A DNA stretch of 64,000 nucleotides from Synechocystis sp. PCC 7509 (lineage in GTDB: Bacteria; Cyanobacteriota; Cyanobacteriia; Cyanobacteriales; Chroococcidiopsidaceae): assembly GCF_000332075.2 (NCBI RefSeq), contig NZ_ALVU02000001.1, positions 496,001-560,000 of the forward strand, read 5' to 3'. Numbering within the stretch: the first letter of the stretch is position 1; every line of letters starts with the position of its first letter. The notes beneath the pieces are model-generated. The model was not told where the DNA came from, ran no database searches, and was given only the letters and a program-made list of their open reading frames with translations. Positions 28,414-38,345 of the stretch are shown here, in pieces. The position numbers were made by a program, and so were the translations under genes.

Positions 28414-30388
28414 TAAAGTAGCCAGGTTCTATGGTGGTTTGTCGGGTGCTGGGAGAGTATTTTAGGATATATTCACGGGCGATCGCTTTATTATCCCGCA
28501 ACTGCTGTAATTCTGTCTGCCCAATCTCTGTATCAGTAGATAATAATATTACTTGGTGGCTGGCGTTGGGAAAGTAACGCTCTATTAGGTTGTTGCGGTG
28601 AGATGAATCTAATCTACCTAACGGCGTATCAATGGCTACAGGTAAGTTGCGCCCAGATACACGGGCTAATCCCCACAAAAATGCGATCGCCAGTAACTGT
28701 TTTTCTCCCGCCGATAAGCGATGTTTGAGTACGGGTTTTCCTGAATAATCGTACAAAGATAAGGTAAAAGTATGAGCATCAATGGCAATTCTATGTACTA
28801 AATCTGATTTGTGTAGTAGATAAAGGAAGCATTCTGTAACTACAGTTTCTAGTTGGTTTAGTTTGCGTAATGTGAGTTTTTCCCGAAATAGCTTAAGAGT
28901 ATTTTGAACTTTTGCCGATGCTTTGATAATATGTTCATCGTTTTTGCGGTCAATATTTTGTTCGCCAAACTGTGATAGTTCTTTAATAGTTTTGTCAACT
29001 AATCTACCTAATTCTTCACAGCTTTTTCTAGTAGTTTCGTAATTAGATTTTGCTTGTACTAATTGCGATTGAGAAACTTTGACAGCATCGGCGAGTTTTT
29101 CGTAAGTTTCTGGCGCGGCGGCGGCAGCTAATTGTCTTTCAATAGCGGTTGTTTCTTCTTCTTTGTTTTTTAAGTTAAGTAACTGCTCTTTAGCTTTCTT
29201 TATCTGGCTTGGTAAGTCACGTTCAATATTGTTATTTAATTGATTGTTCGTTTCGGAATCTATAGCTAAGTAGAGGTTTTCAGTTAAGTTAATATCTTGC
29301 TCTAAAGCTTTGTTTTCTTCAGCAATGAAAAGGTTTATTTGCTCGACTTGTTCTGGTAATAATGCAAGAGTTTCAATACAACTTAGAAAACGATTATCTC
29401 TAGCTTTTACAACATCTTGAGCAATTTTTGCTTGTAAATGCTTAGATTCTTTCTGTGCTTGGGTTTGCGCTTGATTTAAAAGGTTTGAAATTAAAGCTAA
29501 TGGTAGAACATCCGCCGCTACTTCGGCTAAATCTTTGCGTTGGTTTGCGATCGCATCATTCCCATAACTTAGCTGTATTTCTAGCTGGCTGCGGTTTTTG
29601 GCGATTTTCCCTCCTTCCGACAAGAACTTTTCTGAGGTTTCATCGTGATGTTTTTGAGCTTTTTCTATACCTTTTTGAGCTATTCCCAACTGCTCTTTTG
29701 CTGCTTCAAACTTATCTTTTTGCAAAGTTAGTTTTTTTTCAATTACTTCTAAACTTGCCAAGTCCTTAGTATCCGCTAAAGCTTTACGTTTGCGATTAAC
29801 TAAAATATCAATATCGTTTGCTAAACGCTCGGCTAATTCTAATCCCAAAAGGGTTTTTATCGCATTAGTAACGTCAACAGTAGGCGTTTCTTGTTCGGCT
29901 AACTCTTTTACTTGTTCTCCATCAAAAAGAAACAAGTTAGAAATGCCTAAAGGTAGCAAATCTTCGATGCGTTCGTCCCAAATTTGAGTAAGGGCTGTGT
30001 CTCCTCTATTATCAATAGAAACGCCTAAAGTATCTTTGCCACTTTTAGAGTTTTTCGTCCAAACTCTTTCAATTTTAAACTCTACTTGAACGTTGTTTAA
30101 AATATGTTCAAAAGTTAACTCAATGCGAGTTTGATCGCCAGGGGGTGTATGGCGATTAACTGATTGATTTAAAAACTCGCTATATCCCAAATTATTGCGA
30201 GTAGAACATTGCGCCCGATGTCCGTAAAGCGCAAGCCGAATAGCATCCATTAGCGTTGTTTTGCCACCGCCATTCATTCCACCTAATAAAATAATTGGCG
30301 GTGAATCTCGGTCATCGGGACGCAGATTTAATACTTGTCTGCCACAATAAGGACCAAAGTTTTGTAATACAAGTTCAAGAAATATCAT
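28367..30388 (-). CDS. dndD: DNA sulfur modification protein DndD (SMC/RecF-like ATPase)
   Basis: A 673-residue ATPase of the SbcC/RecF type. Walker A is LLGGMNGGGKTTLMDAIRLA (about 35-54). Long coiled coils fill about 200-500. The ABC signature LSAGEKQLLAIAF and Walker B region PVAIDTPLGRLDSSHR are near the C-terminus. DndD supplies ATP hydrolysis for sulfur insertion into the DNA backbone. Its start overlaps dndC by 14 bases and its end overlaps dndE, so translation is coupled. Confidence 0.95.
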   Translation of the reverse strand: MIFLELVLQNFGPYCGRQVLNLRPDDRDSPPIILLGGMNGGGKTTLMDAIRLALYGHRAQCSTRNNLGYSEFLNQSVNRHTPPGDQTRIELTFEHILNNVQVEFKIERVWTKNSKSGKDTLGVSIDNRGDTALTQIWDERIEDLLPLGISNLFLFDGEQVKELAEQETPTVDVTNAIKTLLGLELAERLANDIDILVNRKRKALADTKDLASLEVIEKKLTLQKDKFEAAKEQLGIAQKGIEKAQKHHDETSEKFLSEGGKIAKNRSQLEIQLSYGNDAIANQRKDLAEVAADVLPLALISNLLNQAQTQAQKESKHLQAKIAQDVVKARDNRFLSCIETLALLPEQVEQINLFIAEENKALEQDINLTENLYLAIDSETNNQLNNNIERDLPSQIKKAKEQLLNLKNKEEETTAIERQLAAAAAPETYEKLADAVKVSQSQLVQAKSNYETTRKSCEELGRLVDKTIKELSQFGEQNIDRKNDEHIIKASAKVQNTLKLFREKLTLRKLNQLETVVTECFLYLLHKSDLVHRIAIDAHTFTLSLYDYSGKPVLKHRLSAGEKQLLAIAFLWGLARVSGRNLPVAIDTPLGRLDSSHRNNLIERYFPNASHQVILLSTDTEIGQTELQQLRDNKAIAREYILKYSPSTRQTTIEPGYFSDGSTSKPNPTLTNC

Positions 30389-31967
30389 TTTTTGCCTGAA
30401 ACTTTAAATCTGCCCAAGTTAATTGTTTAACAGTTTCTACATTCCCATCGCCTGCCGCAGTTTTTAAGTCGCGCTTATAATGGGCATTAGCGATCGCATC
30501 TGTCGGGGATCTAGAACTTGTTTCAAAGCACTTTTCTAATTTACTATAGATACCTGTACGACTTGTCATTGTCCGATATTGGCGTTCTGTATCAAGCAAT
30601 TTTGCCATCAATTCTAGGTGCATAGCATCGCCCTGACAGAGTTCTTCTAATACCGCCCATTCATCTGCACCTAAAAGACTATTATCAGCCCCAGGACGCG
30701 GATCTCGGAAAATTTCCCCTGTTACTTCTTGATAGATGCGCGGTAAGCTATCATCAAACTCGTGTTTTTCTTCTAGCCAAATGCGTCTAATTTCGCTAAG
30801 TTCTTCCGCCGTAATTAGAGTAATATCGCGCATTGCTTCCGGTGCAGTGCGGCGAATTTGCGTTTGGGCTGCAAGTAGCTTTCTAAGCCAAGTTTCCCGC
30901 CACTCCTTAGTATAAGGGCCTGGTATGGGTTCAACAGATATTTCACCGTCGATATTACGCTCAAATAATTGTACATTACCAGTTAGACGGCGAAAATCAC
31001 GGCGATCGCGATCGTTTTCTACATCTAGTTCATTGCGTATATCTAGTAAAGGCTGCATCCATTCTTTTTCTTCATCATTTTGAATCATTGCCTCCATTGA
31101 CTTATCTTTACTAACCATTGTGCAAACCCAGCACCCAAAACGAGAACTTCCACAGCTAGGGGTAGAAGTATCGACGACTAAAGGACATTCATTATCTTCT
31201 GTAGCACCCCGATACATGGCAAATAAGTCTTTATTACTTTGTCCCCAAGGGTTTTCATACTGATTGAGGTAAAGCCACACTTCATCATTACGCCAGTCTT
31301 CTATAGGGCTGTAAATTAATGAGTTAGGTAGGCTAGGATTTTCATATAAATTTGAGTCACGGACGCTAGAATTAGAGATAATTCTCTCCCCTACCTTGCC
31401 CGCCCTATGTTTTTCCATTGTTGAGGCTCGTTTGATACTCTCAGCTTTACGAGTCCCCAAAACCAGAATTACCTCGCCACTAGCCCGAATCATATCCCGA
31501 ATAAAAGAGTTGGAAGGATGTATTTTTAGGCGTTCTGTACACCAGCGAAACCTATTGCGGGGTGCAGGATATCCTTTACCCATCAAACTTACCCAAAACG
31601 TATCTTTAATTGCAGGATGAAGTAAATGAGGTTCTATAGGTAGCTTCTGTTCTTGAGCAGCAGCACGCATAAGTTTTAATGAATTACCTACCCATGCAGA
31701 TACTATAGGATTTTCTACCAGAGTATCTGTTGTAATAACATAAACTATCTTATTTTGTTTCTCTGCGGAGAGTGCTGCGATCGCATTCCAGACAAGTTGC
31801 AAGACTGTAGTGCTGTCTTTTCCCCCAGAGTAGCCTATAATCCAGGGAATTGTATCTAAGCAGTACAGTTGTTGTATTTCAGCCGTAATATTTTCTACGT
31901 CTTTTAGTAGCTCAGTAGCAGTGCGTTGAGCTTGAGGTGTGTTTTCTGGCTCTTGTATTCTAGTCAT
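30375..31967 (-). CDS. dndC: DNA sulfur modification protein DndC (PAPS reductase-like sulfurtransferase)
   Basis: 530 residues. The ATP-pyrophosphatase P-loop IIGYSGGKDSTTVLQL has SGGKDS at 47-52. Four cysteines (261, 272, 279, 282; the last two a CWVC pair) match the Fe-S cluster ligands of DndC. DndC activates DNA by adenylation and passes sulfur from the cysteine desulfurase. No dndA/iscS-like desulfurase is present nearby, so a housekeeping enzyme would have to donate sulfur. Confidence 0.96.
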   Translation of the reverse strand: MTRIQEPENTPQAQRTATELLKDVENITAEIQQLYCLDTIPWIIGYSGGKDSTTVLQLVWNAIAALSAEKQNKIVYVITTDTLVENPIVSAWVGNSLKLMRAAAQEQKLPIEPHLLHPAIKDTFWVSLMGKGYPAPRNRFRWCTERLKIHPSNSFIRDMIRASGEVILVLGTRKAESIKRASTMEKHRAGKVGERIISNSSVRDSNLYENPSLPNSLIYSPIEDWRNDEVWLYLNQYENPWGQSNKDLFAMYRGATEDNECPLVVDTSTPSCGSSRFGCWVCTMVSKDKSMEAMIQNDEEKEWMQPLLDIRNELDVENDRDRRDFRRLTGNVQLFERNIDGEISVEPIPGPYTKEWRETWLRKLLAAQTQIRRTAPEAMRDITLITAEELSEIRRIWLEEKHEFDDSLPRIYQEVTGEIFRDPRPGADNSLLGADEWAVLEELCQGDAMHLELMAKLLDTERQYRTMTSRTGIYSKLEKCFETSSRSPTDAIANAHYKRDLKTAAGDGNVETVKQLTWADLKFQAKNDIS

Positions 31968-32019
31968 TTTTCTTTCCCTGCTAAAACAAGGAGTTTTACA
32001 GAGAGATTGTTTTAATCAG

Positions 32020-33636
32020 TTAATCTTCATTGTCATTTTCATCATACATTCTTCCATCTTCCAAGCTCTCATCTCTTAAATAATTGTGATTGTTAATTGT
32101 TGATACATCTTCTTTATTAACATCACTAAAATCCTCTTGAGTAATATTATCTTCATCGATTTTTACTTCAGGCAATTCTACATGAAAACTTTTTCTCCAC
32201 TCAGCAATTTTGCCTACTGTCCAATCTACTTCACTATCTACATCTTCACGAGTTTTTTCTATTAATTCACGTACACCGTCAGGTTTATTAAAAAATATCA
32301 TTCTAAGAAGCTCTATGCATTTCTCTCCCCCTGAACCTGTTGTAATCATTGTGAGCTTATCATTTGGCTGCACAATAACATTTTTCCAGTGGGATGCATT
32401 CCTATCAAAAAAGCCACTGTCGTGCATCTTTAGTACACTATCAGTTATTTGATTTAATGTTGCAGAAATACGTTGTTCTGGTTTGATTCTCATTAAAAAT
32501 CTTGAGATGGCAAAAAATAAAATACGCTGACCTAAAACAGTATAAAGAACATTAGATTGCCTTAAGTTCTTAATTTGCTCTTTTTGGCTAGTAGTTAATT
32601 TAGTCTGCTCTGGTTGTAAAATTACATTTATATATGAATGCTCAAAATGGTTCATCCAGTCTTTGAATGGTTGTAGCTCGTAGAAAAACCATTTAAAAAT
32701 ATGTTTAGTCCCCATTCCATCAAATAAAGGATGAGATTCGTAGTATTTTTCTAGTGCTTTCTCTCTTTCAATGTGGGAATTAAAGGTTTTCTTTAAAGCT
32801 TCATTTTTACTGTTAATTAGCAGTTCTTCAGTACATTTGCTAATTAAATCCAGTGTAGTTAGATAAGGATCTGATTGTGATAAGTTTGTAGAACTGGATG
32901 ACCATTTTACAATTTTATCCTCTAGGACATCTTCTTCTAAAAGTTTTCTAGGTATCAAAGCAGAAATTTTTGTATCATCCAGCAAAAGTTGAGTTTGACG
33001 GTCAATGCGTTTCGCAGTATTGTTTATTACAGTAAATATATTTCTTGTGGCTTTTATTACGTCATCACGTATTGAATCAGTTTCTTGAGAATATCCAACT
33101 CTACCAATATTCCCAAAAACTAAATATACAACTGGGATATCAAAAGATTCCTCACATTTACAATTTTCAGCTAACTCTTCAGCCGAAAGAGTCTTTGTAC
33201 CTATATGTATATTCCAATATTTTTTTAGTGACAATAAACGATGTTGTCCATCAATAACAACTCTAGAGACACCTTTATATAATTTTAAATTGACCCACTT
33301 CTCAATTTCTCTTCCCTGACTTATCACATTAGAAAAATCCCAAAATTCTCTCTGCTCATCAGAACTAGGCAGCAAAACGACAACTAAAGAATTAAAAAAT
33401 CTGATCCCACTTTTAGCCAAGTATGTGAATAACTCTGTTTCTGCTCTTTTATCATCTAGTTGGCGTTGGACTCTTTCAGAAAATCCCCATTTTCCTTGAA
33501 GGTCACGCGCAAATCTAATATTTTCTGCTGCATCATTATGGTCAAGGGTTGTTAAAAAGTAACGTACTTCCCCAAAAGTCCCTGTAATTGCTTTGTATTC
33601 AATAATTTCTGGTGATTGATTGTCTAATTCCATCAT
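32020..33636 (-). CDS. dndB: DNA sulfur modification protein DndB (DGQHR domain)
   Basis: 538 residues. The diagnostic DGQHR is at 129-133 (RVVIDGQHRLLSLKKYW). DndB represses dnd operons and modulates phosphorothioation frequency; it is not needed for the chemistry itself. The protein is longer than E. coli-type DndB and ends in an acidic, low-complexity tail rich in D, E and N. It starts 9 bases after the GIY-YIG gene and lies 52 bases before dndC. Confidence 0.92.
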   Translation of the reverse strand: MMELDNQSPEIIEYKAITGTFGEVRYFLTTLDHNDAAENIRFARDLQGKWGFSERVQRQLDDKRAETELFTYLAKSGIRFFNSLVVVLLPSSDEQREFWDFSNVISQGREIEKWVNLKLYKGVSRVVIDGQHRLLSLKKYWNIHIGTKTLSAEELAENCKCEESFDIPVVYLVFGNIGRVGYSQETDSIRDDVIKATRNIFTVINNTAKRIDRQTQLLLDDTKISALIPRKLLEEDVLEDKIVKWSSSSTNLSQSDPYLTTLDLISKCTEELLINSKNEALKKTFNSHIEREKALEKYYESHPLFDGMGTKHIFKWFFYELQPFKDWMNHFEHSYINVILQPEQTKLTTSQKEQIKNLRQSNVLYTVLGQRILFFAISRFLMRIKPEQRISATLNQITDSVLKMHDSGFFDRNASHWKNVIVQPNDKLTMITTGSGGEKCIELLRMIFFNKPDGVRELIEKTREDVDSEVDWTVGKIAEWRKSFHVELPEVKIDEDNITQEDFSDVNKEDVSTINNHNYLRDESLEDGRMYDENDNED

Positions 33637-33645
33637 TATGTTTAT

Positions 33646-34200
33646 TTAGCTTCTTTGTGTATTAAATTTAGGCTGGCAAAGCTGAATTAGTAGGCTTTCT
33701 AGTTCTCTAGCTATGTTTTCATGACAAGGAAAGCATATAAATAAAAACTCATTTTGAGGTCTTGTCTGTCCATACCTTGCAAAAAATCCATTATCGCTTT
33801 CTAAGTGTTGCATAAATCGTTTTTGCAGATTAGTAGCATACCCAATATAATCTGGAGTTTGTAGAATACTACAAGTTAAAAGCAGTTTTCTAAGAGTACG
33901 CCTATCTTTTGGTAGAGATACATTGCTAATAAATTTAGTCATAGTGTCTGATAAAACAACTGGTTCTCCACATAAATCTATAGTGAACTTTGTTCCTGTT
34001 TTGTCTTCTAAGAAAAGTGTATTAAATACAGTATTACCAACACGCTTATTTATACTTTCAAGCAAATAATCTTCTGAGAAGTCAAAGGCATGATAAAAAG
34101 CATATATACCTGGTTTGCTAGGTATATCGTACAGGGCTGAGATGGTAGCTGTAGCTACTAAAAAGTTACTAAAAAATTCTTCATGTATTGTTTCTTGCAT
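33646..34200 (-). CDS. GIY-YIG family nuclease in the Dnd operon
   Basis: A 184-residue protein. GIY is at 31-33 (SKPGIYAFYHA) and YIG at 118-120 (PDYIGYATNLQKRFMQHL), with the catalytic-type Arg at about 128. A late Glu (RELESLLIQL, near 168) and Asn (PKFNTQ, 180) complete the GIY-YIG set. About 85 residues are inserted between GIY and YIG, more than in UvrC or homing enzymes. It sits between the Dnd-associated protein 4 gene and dndB with gaps of 17 and 9 bases. Inference: a nuclease serving the phosphorothioation system. Confidence 0.8.
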   Translation of the reverse strand: MQETIHEEFFSNFLVATATISALYDIPSKPGIYAFYHAFDFSEDYLLESINKRVGNTVFNTLFLEDKTGTKFTIDLCGEPVVLSDTMTKFISNVSLPKDRRTLRKLLLTCSILQTPDYIGYATNLQKRFMQHLESDNGFFARYGQTRPQNEFLFICFPCHENIARELESLLIQLCQPKFNTQRS

Positions 34201-34217
34201 TACTATTTTAATGATAT

Positions 34218-34679
34218 TTATATAAATCTACTCAAGTCAAACTCAGTTTTTAATGGTTGATTTTTCTCAAAGCTTAAAAACAATAAAACTCTTTCTAGGT
34301 GATCTACTGAGCCGCGCAACTCCTCTTGTAAAACTTCAAGTCCACCGTTGGCATATTCCTCAAAAATATTAATGCGTTCGTTATCACAATCTTCACTATT
34401 ATCTAAAATTTCTTTATCGTGAGATTCAGAGATTGCTATCAGCTTTATTATAAACTCATAACCCTTGCTAATAAAATGCTCTTGCGGAATTGGATCTGGA
34501 TCTCCTTTTGATATTTCTTTTAATGGTACTCGCTTCTTTCGTTTTGCTCCTAATGCGGCTGCAAACACAATTAAATCGGCATAAGTATTGAAGCAGTTAG
34601 TCGCACTATTATCTGACGCTATTAATAGTTTTACTAAAGTAGCTTTGTCTTTAGCAATTTTAATTCTGTTTAAAGCCAT
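34218..34679 (-). CDS. Dnd system-associated protein 4-like
   Basis: A 153-residue protein. The block FNTYADLIVFAAALGAKRKK followed by helical, acidic sequence (GLEVLQEELRGSVDHLERVL) matches what I recall of Dnd-associated protein 4, a small protein of unknown function found beside dndBCDE. It is the first clear gene of the operon; the promoter should lie in 34680-34775. I recognise no catalytic motif. Confidence 0.72.
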   Translation of the reverse strand: MALNRIKIAKDKATLVKLLIASDNSATNCFNTYADLIVFAAALGAKRKKRVPLKEISKGDPDPIPQEHFISKGYEFIIKLIAISESHDKEILDNSEDCDNERINIFEEYANGGLEVLQEELRGSVDHLERVLLFLSFEKNQPLKTEFDLSRFI

Positions 34680-34775
34680 AGTTTTAATATCTATTTGGTA
34701 AACTTGTGCTGATAAATTAAGATAGTGTGCGATCGCTTATCTTCCAAAAGCACGCTAGTATAACTTGTCAAAGGG

Positions 34776-34973
34776 TTAATCATAAGCTTCCATTCCGGGC
34801 GCGTCCCAATCGTCTTTAAATGCTATCAACCGATAATATGTCTCTGCCATTTCTGCTGCTGTCCATCTCAAATCGCTAGTTAGCAGTTGTTTCTTGCTTT
34901 TATCTACAAAGCGATCGCTATTTGCATCGGTAGTTTTTACAATATCTTGGTTCTCAATATCTTTACTTTGCAT
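34776..34973 (-). CDS. Small hypothetical protein upstream of the Dnd operon
   Basis: 65 residues with a charged N-terminus and a C-terminal block LRWTAAEMAETYYRLIAF, then KDDWDAPGMEAYD. The tail DW-x2-P-x-M-x2-YD resembles that of the 81-residue antitoxin-like protein at 2564-2809. It is 96 bases before the Dnd-associated gene on the same strand and could be a regulator or antitoxin-like partner. It may also be an unrelated orphan. No function is assigned. Confidence 0.5.
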   Translation of the reverse strand: MQSKDIENQDIVKTTDANSDRFVDKSKKQLLTSDLRWTAAEMAETYYRLIAFKDDWDAPGMEAYD

Positions 34974-35059
34974 GAATACCCTTTACTAATCGGCTAGAGT
35001 CGCACTCACCCCCTAAACCCTAGTTTAACTGCGCTTACAGGCTTATTATCCCAAAGCCC

Positions 35060-36013
35060 CTAAACTTTGGTTTCCTGACGCACAAAGCCGCCAACTTCCG
35101 CTAAAGTATACAACGGTCTACCCTTAACTTCTTCGTAAATCCGCCCAATATATTCGCCCAAAATTCCAATCGAAACTAGCTGCACCGCACCAAGAAAAAA
35201 TGTTGCCATTAAAACTATTGTGAAGCCCGTTAACGGTGAATTGGGGACAAAAATCCGCCAATATAAAACTAATAAAGCCATTAAAATAGATGCGATCGCA
35301 GCTAACAAACCTACATAAGTAGATATACGCAAAGGCACTGTAGAAAAAGATACTAATCCGTTAATGGCTAAAGCTAAAGATTTACGGAAAGTATACTTAA
35401 CTTCCCCTGCAAACCGAGGATCGCGCTCAAATCGGATTGCAGTTTGCCGAAAACCAATCCACGATCGCAAGCCTCTAATATAACGGTTGCGTTCTGGCAT
35501 TGCATTTAACACTTCTACAACCTTTCGATCTAATAAGCAAAAATCCCCCGTATCTGTGGGAATATCTACATCTGCAAGCTTTTTAAGCAACCGATAAAAA
35601 CTGTAAGCCGTAAAACGTTTAAACCAACCTTCTTGACGGCGTTGGGTGCGTTGGGCGTAAACTACTTGATAACCTTGCTTCCACTTTTCTACCATATCGG
35701 GGATAAGTTCGGGAGGGTCTTGTAAGTCTGCGTCTAAGATAACGACAAGTTGACCTGTAGCAAAGTTTAAACCCGCCGTTACTGCAATTTGGTGTCCAAA
35801 ATTACGCGCCAAACTTAGATAGCAAACGCGGGAATCTTTATTGTGTAAATCTCGTAGTAATTGCAAAGAGCGATCGCGGCTACCATCATTAATTAAAATT
35901 AATTCTACTATTCCATCCATTCGATCCATTACCGCACTCATCCGGCGATACATCTCAGAAATCGTTTCTTCTTCGTTATAAATTGGGATGATAAAAGAAT
36001 ATTTAGGAGACAT
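35060..36013 (-). CDS. GtrB/DPM-like family 2 glycosyltransferase with membrane anchor
   Basis: 317 residues. The GT2 domain has [31 protein letters not shown] and [14 protein letters not shown] (DxD). After residue 230 come two membrane helices ([20 protein letters not shown], and a second ending [14 protein letters not shown]), the architecture of GtrB/dolichyl-phosphate-glucose synthases. These move a sugar from UDP or GDP onto a polyprenyl phosphate for later glycan or membrane transfer. It follows the TVP38 gene by 15 bases and is probably co-transcribed. Confidence 0.92.
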   Translation of the reverse strand: MSPKYSFIIPIYNEEETISEMYRRMSAVMDRMDGIVELILINDGSRDRSLQLLRDLHNKDSRVCYLSLARNFGHQIAVTAGLNFATGQLVVILDADLQDPPELIPDMVEKWKQGYQVVYAQRTQRRQEGWFKRFTAYSFYRLLKKLADVDIPTDTGDFCLLDRKVVEVLNAMPERNRYIRGLRSWIGFRQTAIRFERDPRFAGEVKYTFRKSLALAINGLVSFSTVPLRISTYVGLLAAIASILMALLVLYWRIFVPNSPLTGFTIVLMATFFLGAVQLVSIGILGEYIGRIYEEVKGRPLYTLAEVGGFVRQETKV

Positions 36014-36028
36014 AATTTAGCGTTCTAT

Positions 36029-36715
36029 TTAGTCTTGATTACCAAGTTCTTCGGATTTATGTAAAGCCTTTGCTGCTTTATTAAGTAAAGTTCGACGACG
36101 ATACCACGTAGACCCTCCTACCAGAATACCTGTAAGTGCTAACGCTCCTACTAAAGGTAAAACATCCCCCGTATTCAATGCCTTTAACCCCGAACTACCC
36201 AAGAGTACGAACGGTAAAACACTAGGAACTGTACCAATGGTTGTTCCCAAAACATAATCTTTGAAACTGATTGATGTTAATCCCGCCGCAAAGTTAACTA
36301 AACCGTAGGGCATAATTGGTACTAACCGGATAGCAAACATATAAAATAGCCCACCCTGGCGCACTTCTGCATCCATAGCTTGCCAGCGTCCAGAAAGTCT
36401 TTTAGCTATAGTTTCTCTACCTACTGTGCGAGTAAACGTAAAAGCAACAATTGCCGCAATAATTGCCGCCAAGCTAGTCCACAAAGTTCCCCATACAGCC
36501 CCAAAAACTGCCCCACCCGTAAGATTAAGGACGGTTGAGGGTAAAACTAATACCGTTGCAACCACATACAACGCAATATAAATAAATGGCGACCAAATAC
36601 CTACCGCCTCTAACCAAACTGCAATTTGAGCGCTGTCTATGCCCCCAAGTAAATAAATTGCTCCACCCGTAGCTAAAATACAAAGAATTGTCAGTAGTAA
36701 CATACCTATTTTCAT
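36029..36715 (-). CDS. TVP38/TMEM64 family membrane protein
   Basis: About 228 residues from the ATG at 36715, which has GAGG upstream; the frame opens at 36736. Five or six hydrophobic segments are present. VVATVLVLPSTVLNLTGGAVFG, then FMFAIRLVPIMPYGLVNFAAG, are the family's conserved blocks, related to DedA. These proteins are thought to move lipids across membranes. It is paired with a polyprenyl-phosphate glycosyltransferase, which may hint at envelope lipid work. Confidence 0.88.
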   Translation of the reverse strand: MKIGMLLLTILCILATGGAIYLLGGIDSAQIAVWLEAVGIWSPFIYIALYVVATVLVLPSTVLNLTGGAVFGAVWGTLWTSLAAIIAAIVAFTFTRTVGRETIAKRLSGRWQAMDAEVRQGGLFYMFAIRLVPIMPYGLVNFAAGLTSISFKDYVLGTTIGTVPSVLPFVLLGSSGLKALNTGDVLPLVGALALTGILVGGSTWYRRRTLLNKAAKALHKSEELGNQD

Positions 36716-36813
36716 TTTCGACCTCTGATACTGCAATACTTACTGCGGACAAAACTATAACAAAGATATATAACTAAAGCATTGATTTTGAGTAAAATCA
36801 TTTAGCAACGGCT

Positions 36814-38136
36814 TTAGTTTTCTAATTTATTAATAATGCCCTCGCATCCCCCAGGAATTGTGGCTCTAGTTTTTTCTCCACCCCATGTACAGCAGTAACA
36901 ACGCACCGATTCAGACATCCTTTGTACATCGCTAAAATCAGCATTTTCAACTACCGCTCCGGTGTACTCTCCAGTTTGGTAATTAGGCTCTTGTGTGCGG
37001 CTGCGGGGACTAGCTACTTCTGCCGTACCGTAAAATAAGCGAGTGCCTTTGAAATCGGCGGCAATTAATTTAGCATCATATAAAATAGTTCGAGCTAGGT
37101 TAGTTTTGACCAAATCGCATTTACTTAAGTTAGCGCGAACTAAGTTAGCCTCACTCAGGTCTGTCCACCGTAAATCAGTATTAGATAGATCCGCCCCAGC
37201 CAGCATTACGCCTAAATCAATTACTCGCACCCCGTAAAGGCGATCTTCTGCGTAACCACCATTGCCGTTCAAAATAGCTCTACCTAAACGTGAATCGCGC
37301 TGCAACGGTGTAAGCAATTTGGAGCGGGACAAAAACCGAATAATTTTGGCTTTACCACTGCCATCAACACTACTAAATATCGCTGCGGTACGTCCTTCGG
37401 CGATCGCTCTTTCTTGGGGCCAATCTTCCAATAACCCTTGTTCGTCTAATACCAAGTCAGATACCCCTTGAAAATAAGCATCAATGGTTTGCTGCTGGGT
37501 AATTAAGTTTTGTTGGACAGTTAGCAAATTTTGCTGAATAGTCAAGTCTTTAGAAATTACATATTGTCGCCAAGCTACATAAACTGCTATTACAGCAATT
37601 AAAATTTGTCCCAAAGCGCCAAACCACTCGGCTAATGTCCCCGAAGCATCCCAGTTAATTTGTTCACCCCAGGCGTAAACTTGGTTACTGATACCTGTGA
37701 AGTTAAATAATCCCACAACGGCAGCAGCAGCGCCCAAAAAAGCCACAAATAGCGATCGCTCTTGTGGCGATACCATCTCGCTAACTACCGCTTGCAACCA
37801 AGGTAAAATCACCGCTCCCGACAGCAACAAAGCTAGTAGCGTTCCCGCAATACCAATGAGAAAGTTATTTAAAGCTACGCCAATAATTACTAAAGTAATC
37901 GCAATTAAAGTTACAACTAGCGCTCTTGGGCTACCCGTGCGAAACTTTGCCAAGTCCTGGTTAGTTGAACGAGATTGAGATAAAGCCGCTAGATTTTGCG
38001 GTGATTGCAAGGATGACAAAGCAGCTAAAGCTTGTTGTGTTGCCAAGTCTGCGGTACTAATGCCCAAATCTCGACCATGGCGATCATCGTTTGGCGGTTC
38101 TGGGTTAGGCAAAGAGGAATTTGAATCAATAGTCAT
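36814..38136 (-). CDS. Pentapeptide-repeat membrane protein
   Basis: 440 residues from the ATG at 38136; earlier in-frame codons up to 38256 look non-coding. The N-terminal 100 residues are polar. Several membrane helices follow: two around the VVTLIAITLVIIGVALNNFL region, two more further on. Then come a linker and a C-terminal pentapeptide solenoid with A(D/N)LXX repeats (LAGADLSNTDLRWTDLSEAN onwards). A cluster of cysteines near the end (VRCYCCTW) is notable. The function is unknown; such proteins are very common in cyanobacteria. Confidence 0.85.
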   Translation of the reverse strand: MTIDSNSSLPNPEPPNDDRHGRDLGISTADLATQQALAALSSLQSPQNLAALSQSRSTNQDLAKFRTGSPRALVVTLIAITLVIIGVALNNFLIGIAGTLLALLLSGAVILPWLQAVVSEMVSPQERSLFVAFLGAAAAVVGLFNFTGISNQVYAWGEQINWDASGTLAEWFGALGQILIAVIAVYVAWRQYVISKDLTIQQNLLTVQQNLITQQQTIDAYFQGVSDLVLDEQGLLEDWPQERAIAEGRTAAIFSSVDGSGKAKIIRFLSRSKLLTPLQRDSRLGRAILNGNGGYAEDRLYGVRVIDLGVMLAGADLSNTDLRWTDLSEANLVRANLSKCDLVKTNLARTILYDAKLIAADFKGTRLFYGTAEVASPRSRTQEPNYQTGEYTGAVVENADFSDVQRMSESVRCYCCTWGGEKTRATIPGGCEGIINKLEN

Positions 38137-38345
38137 GCTTTTATTTTGACAGTGGGCTGCTTTAAGTAAAATAGGGCGTTGCGTATTCAAAAGATGAAAA
38201 TCATCGACTGTAATCTTTGCGGATAGGTAGAGTTGTAGTGCAACGTCTCCACACAATCGATACCTGCGATGTTATCTGCTATCATCCCAAAATTATGCAA
38301 CACCTAAAATAGGCATTAACGAAGACGAAGGCGATCGCTAAATTA

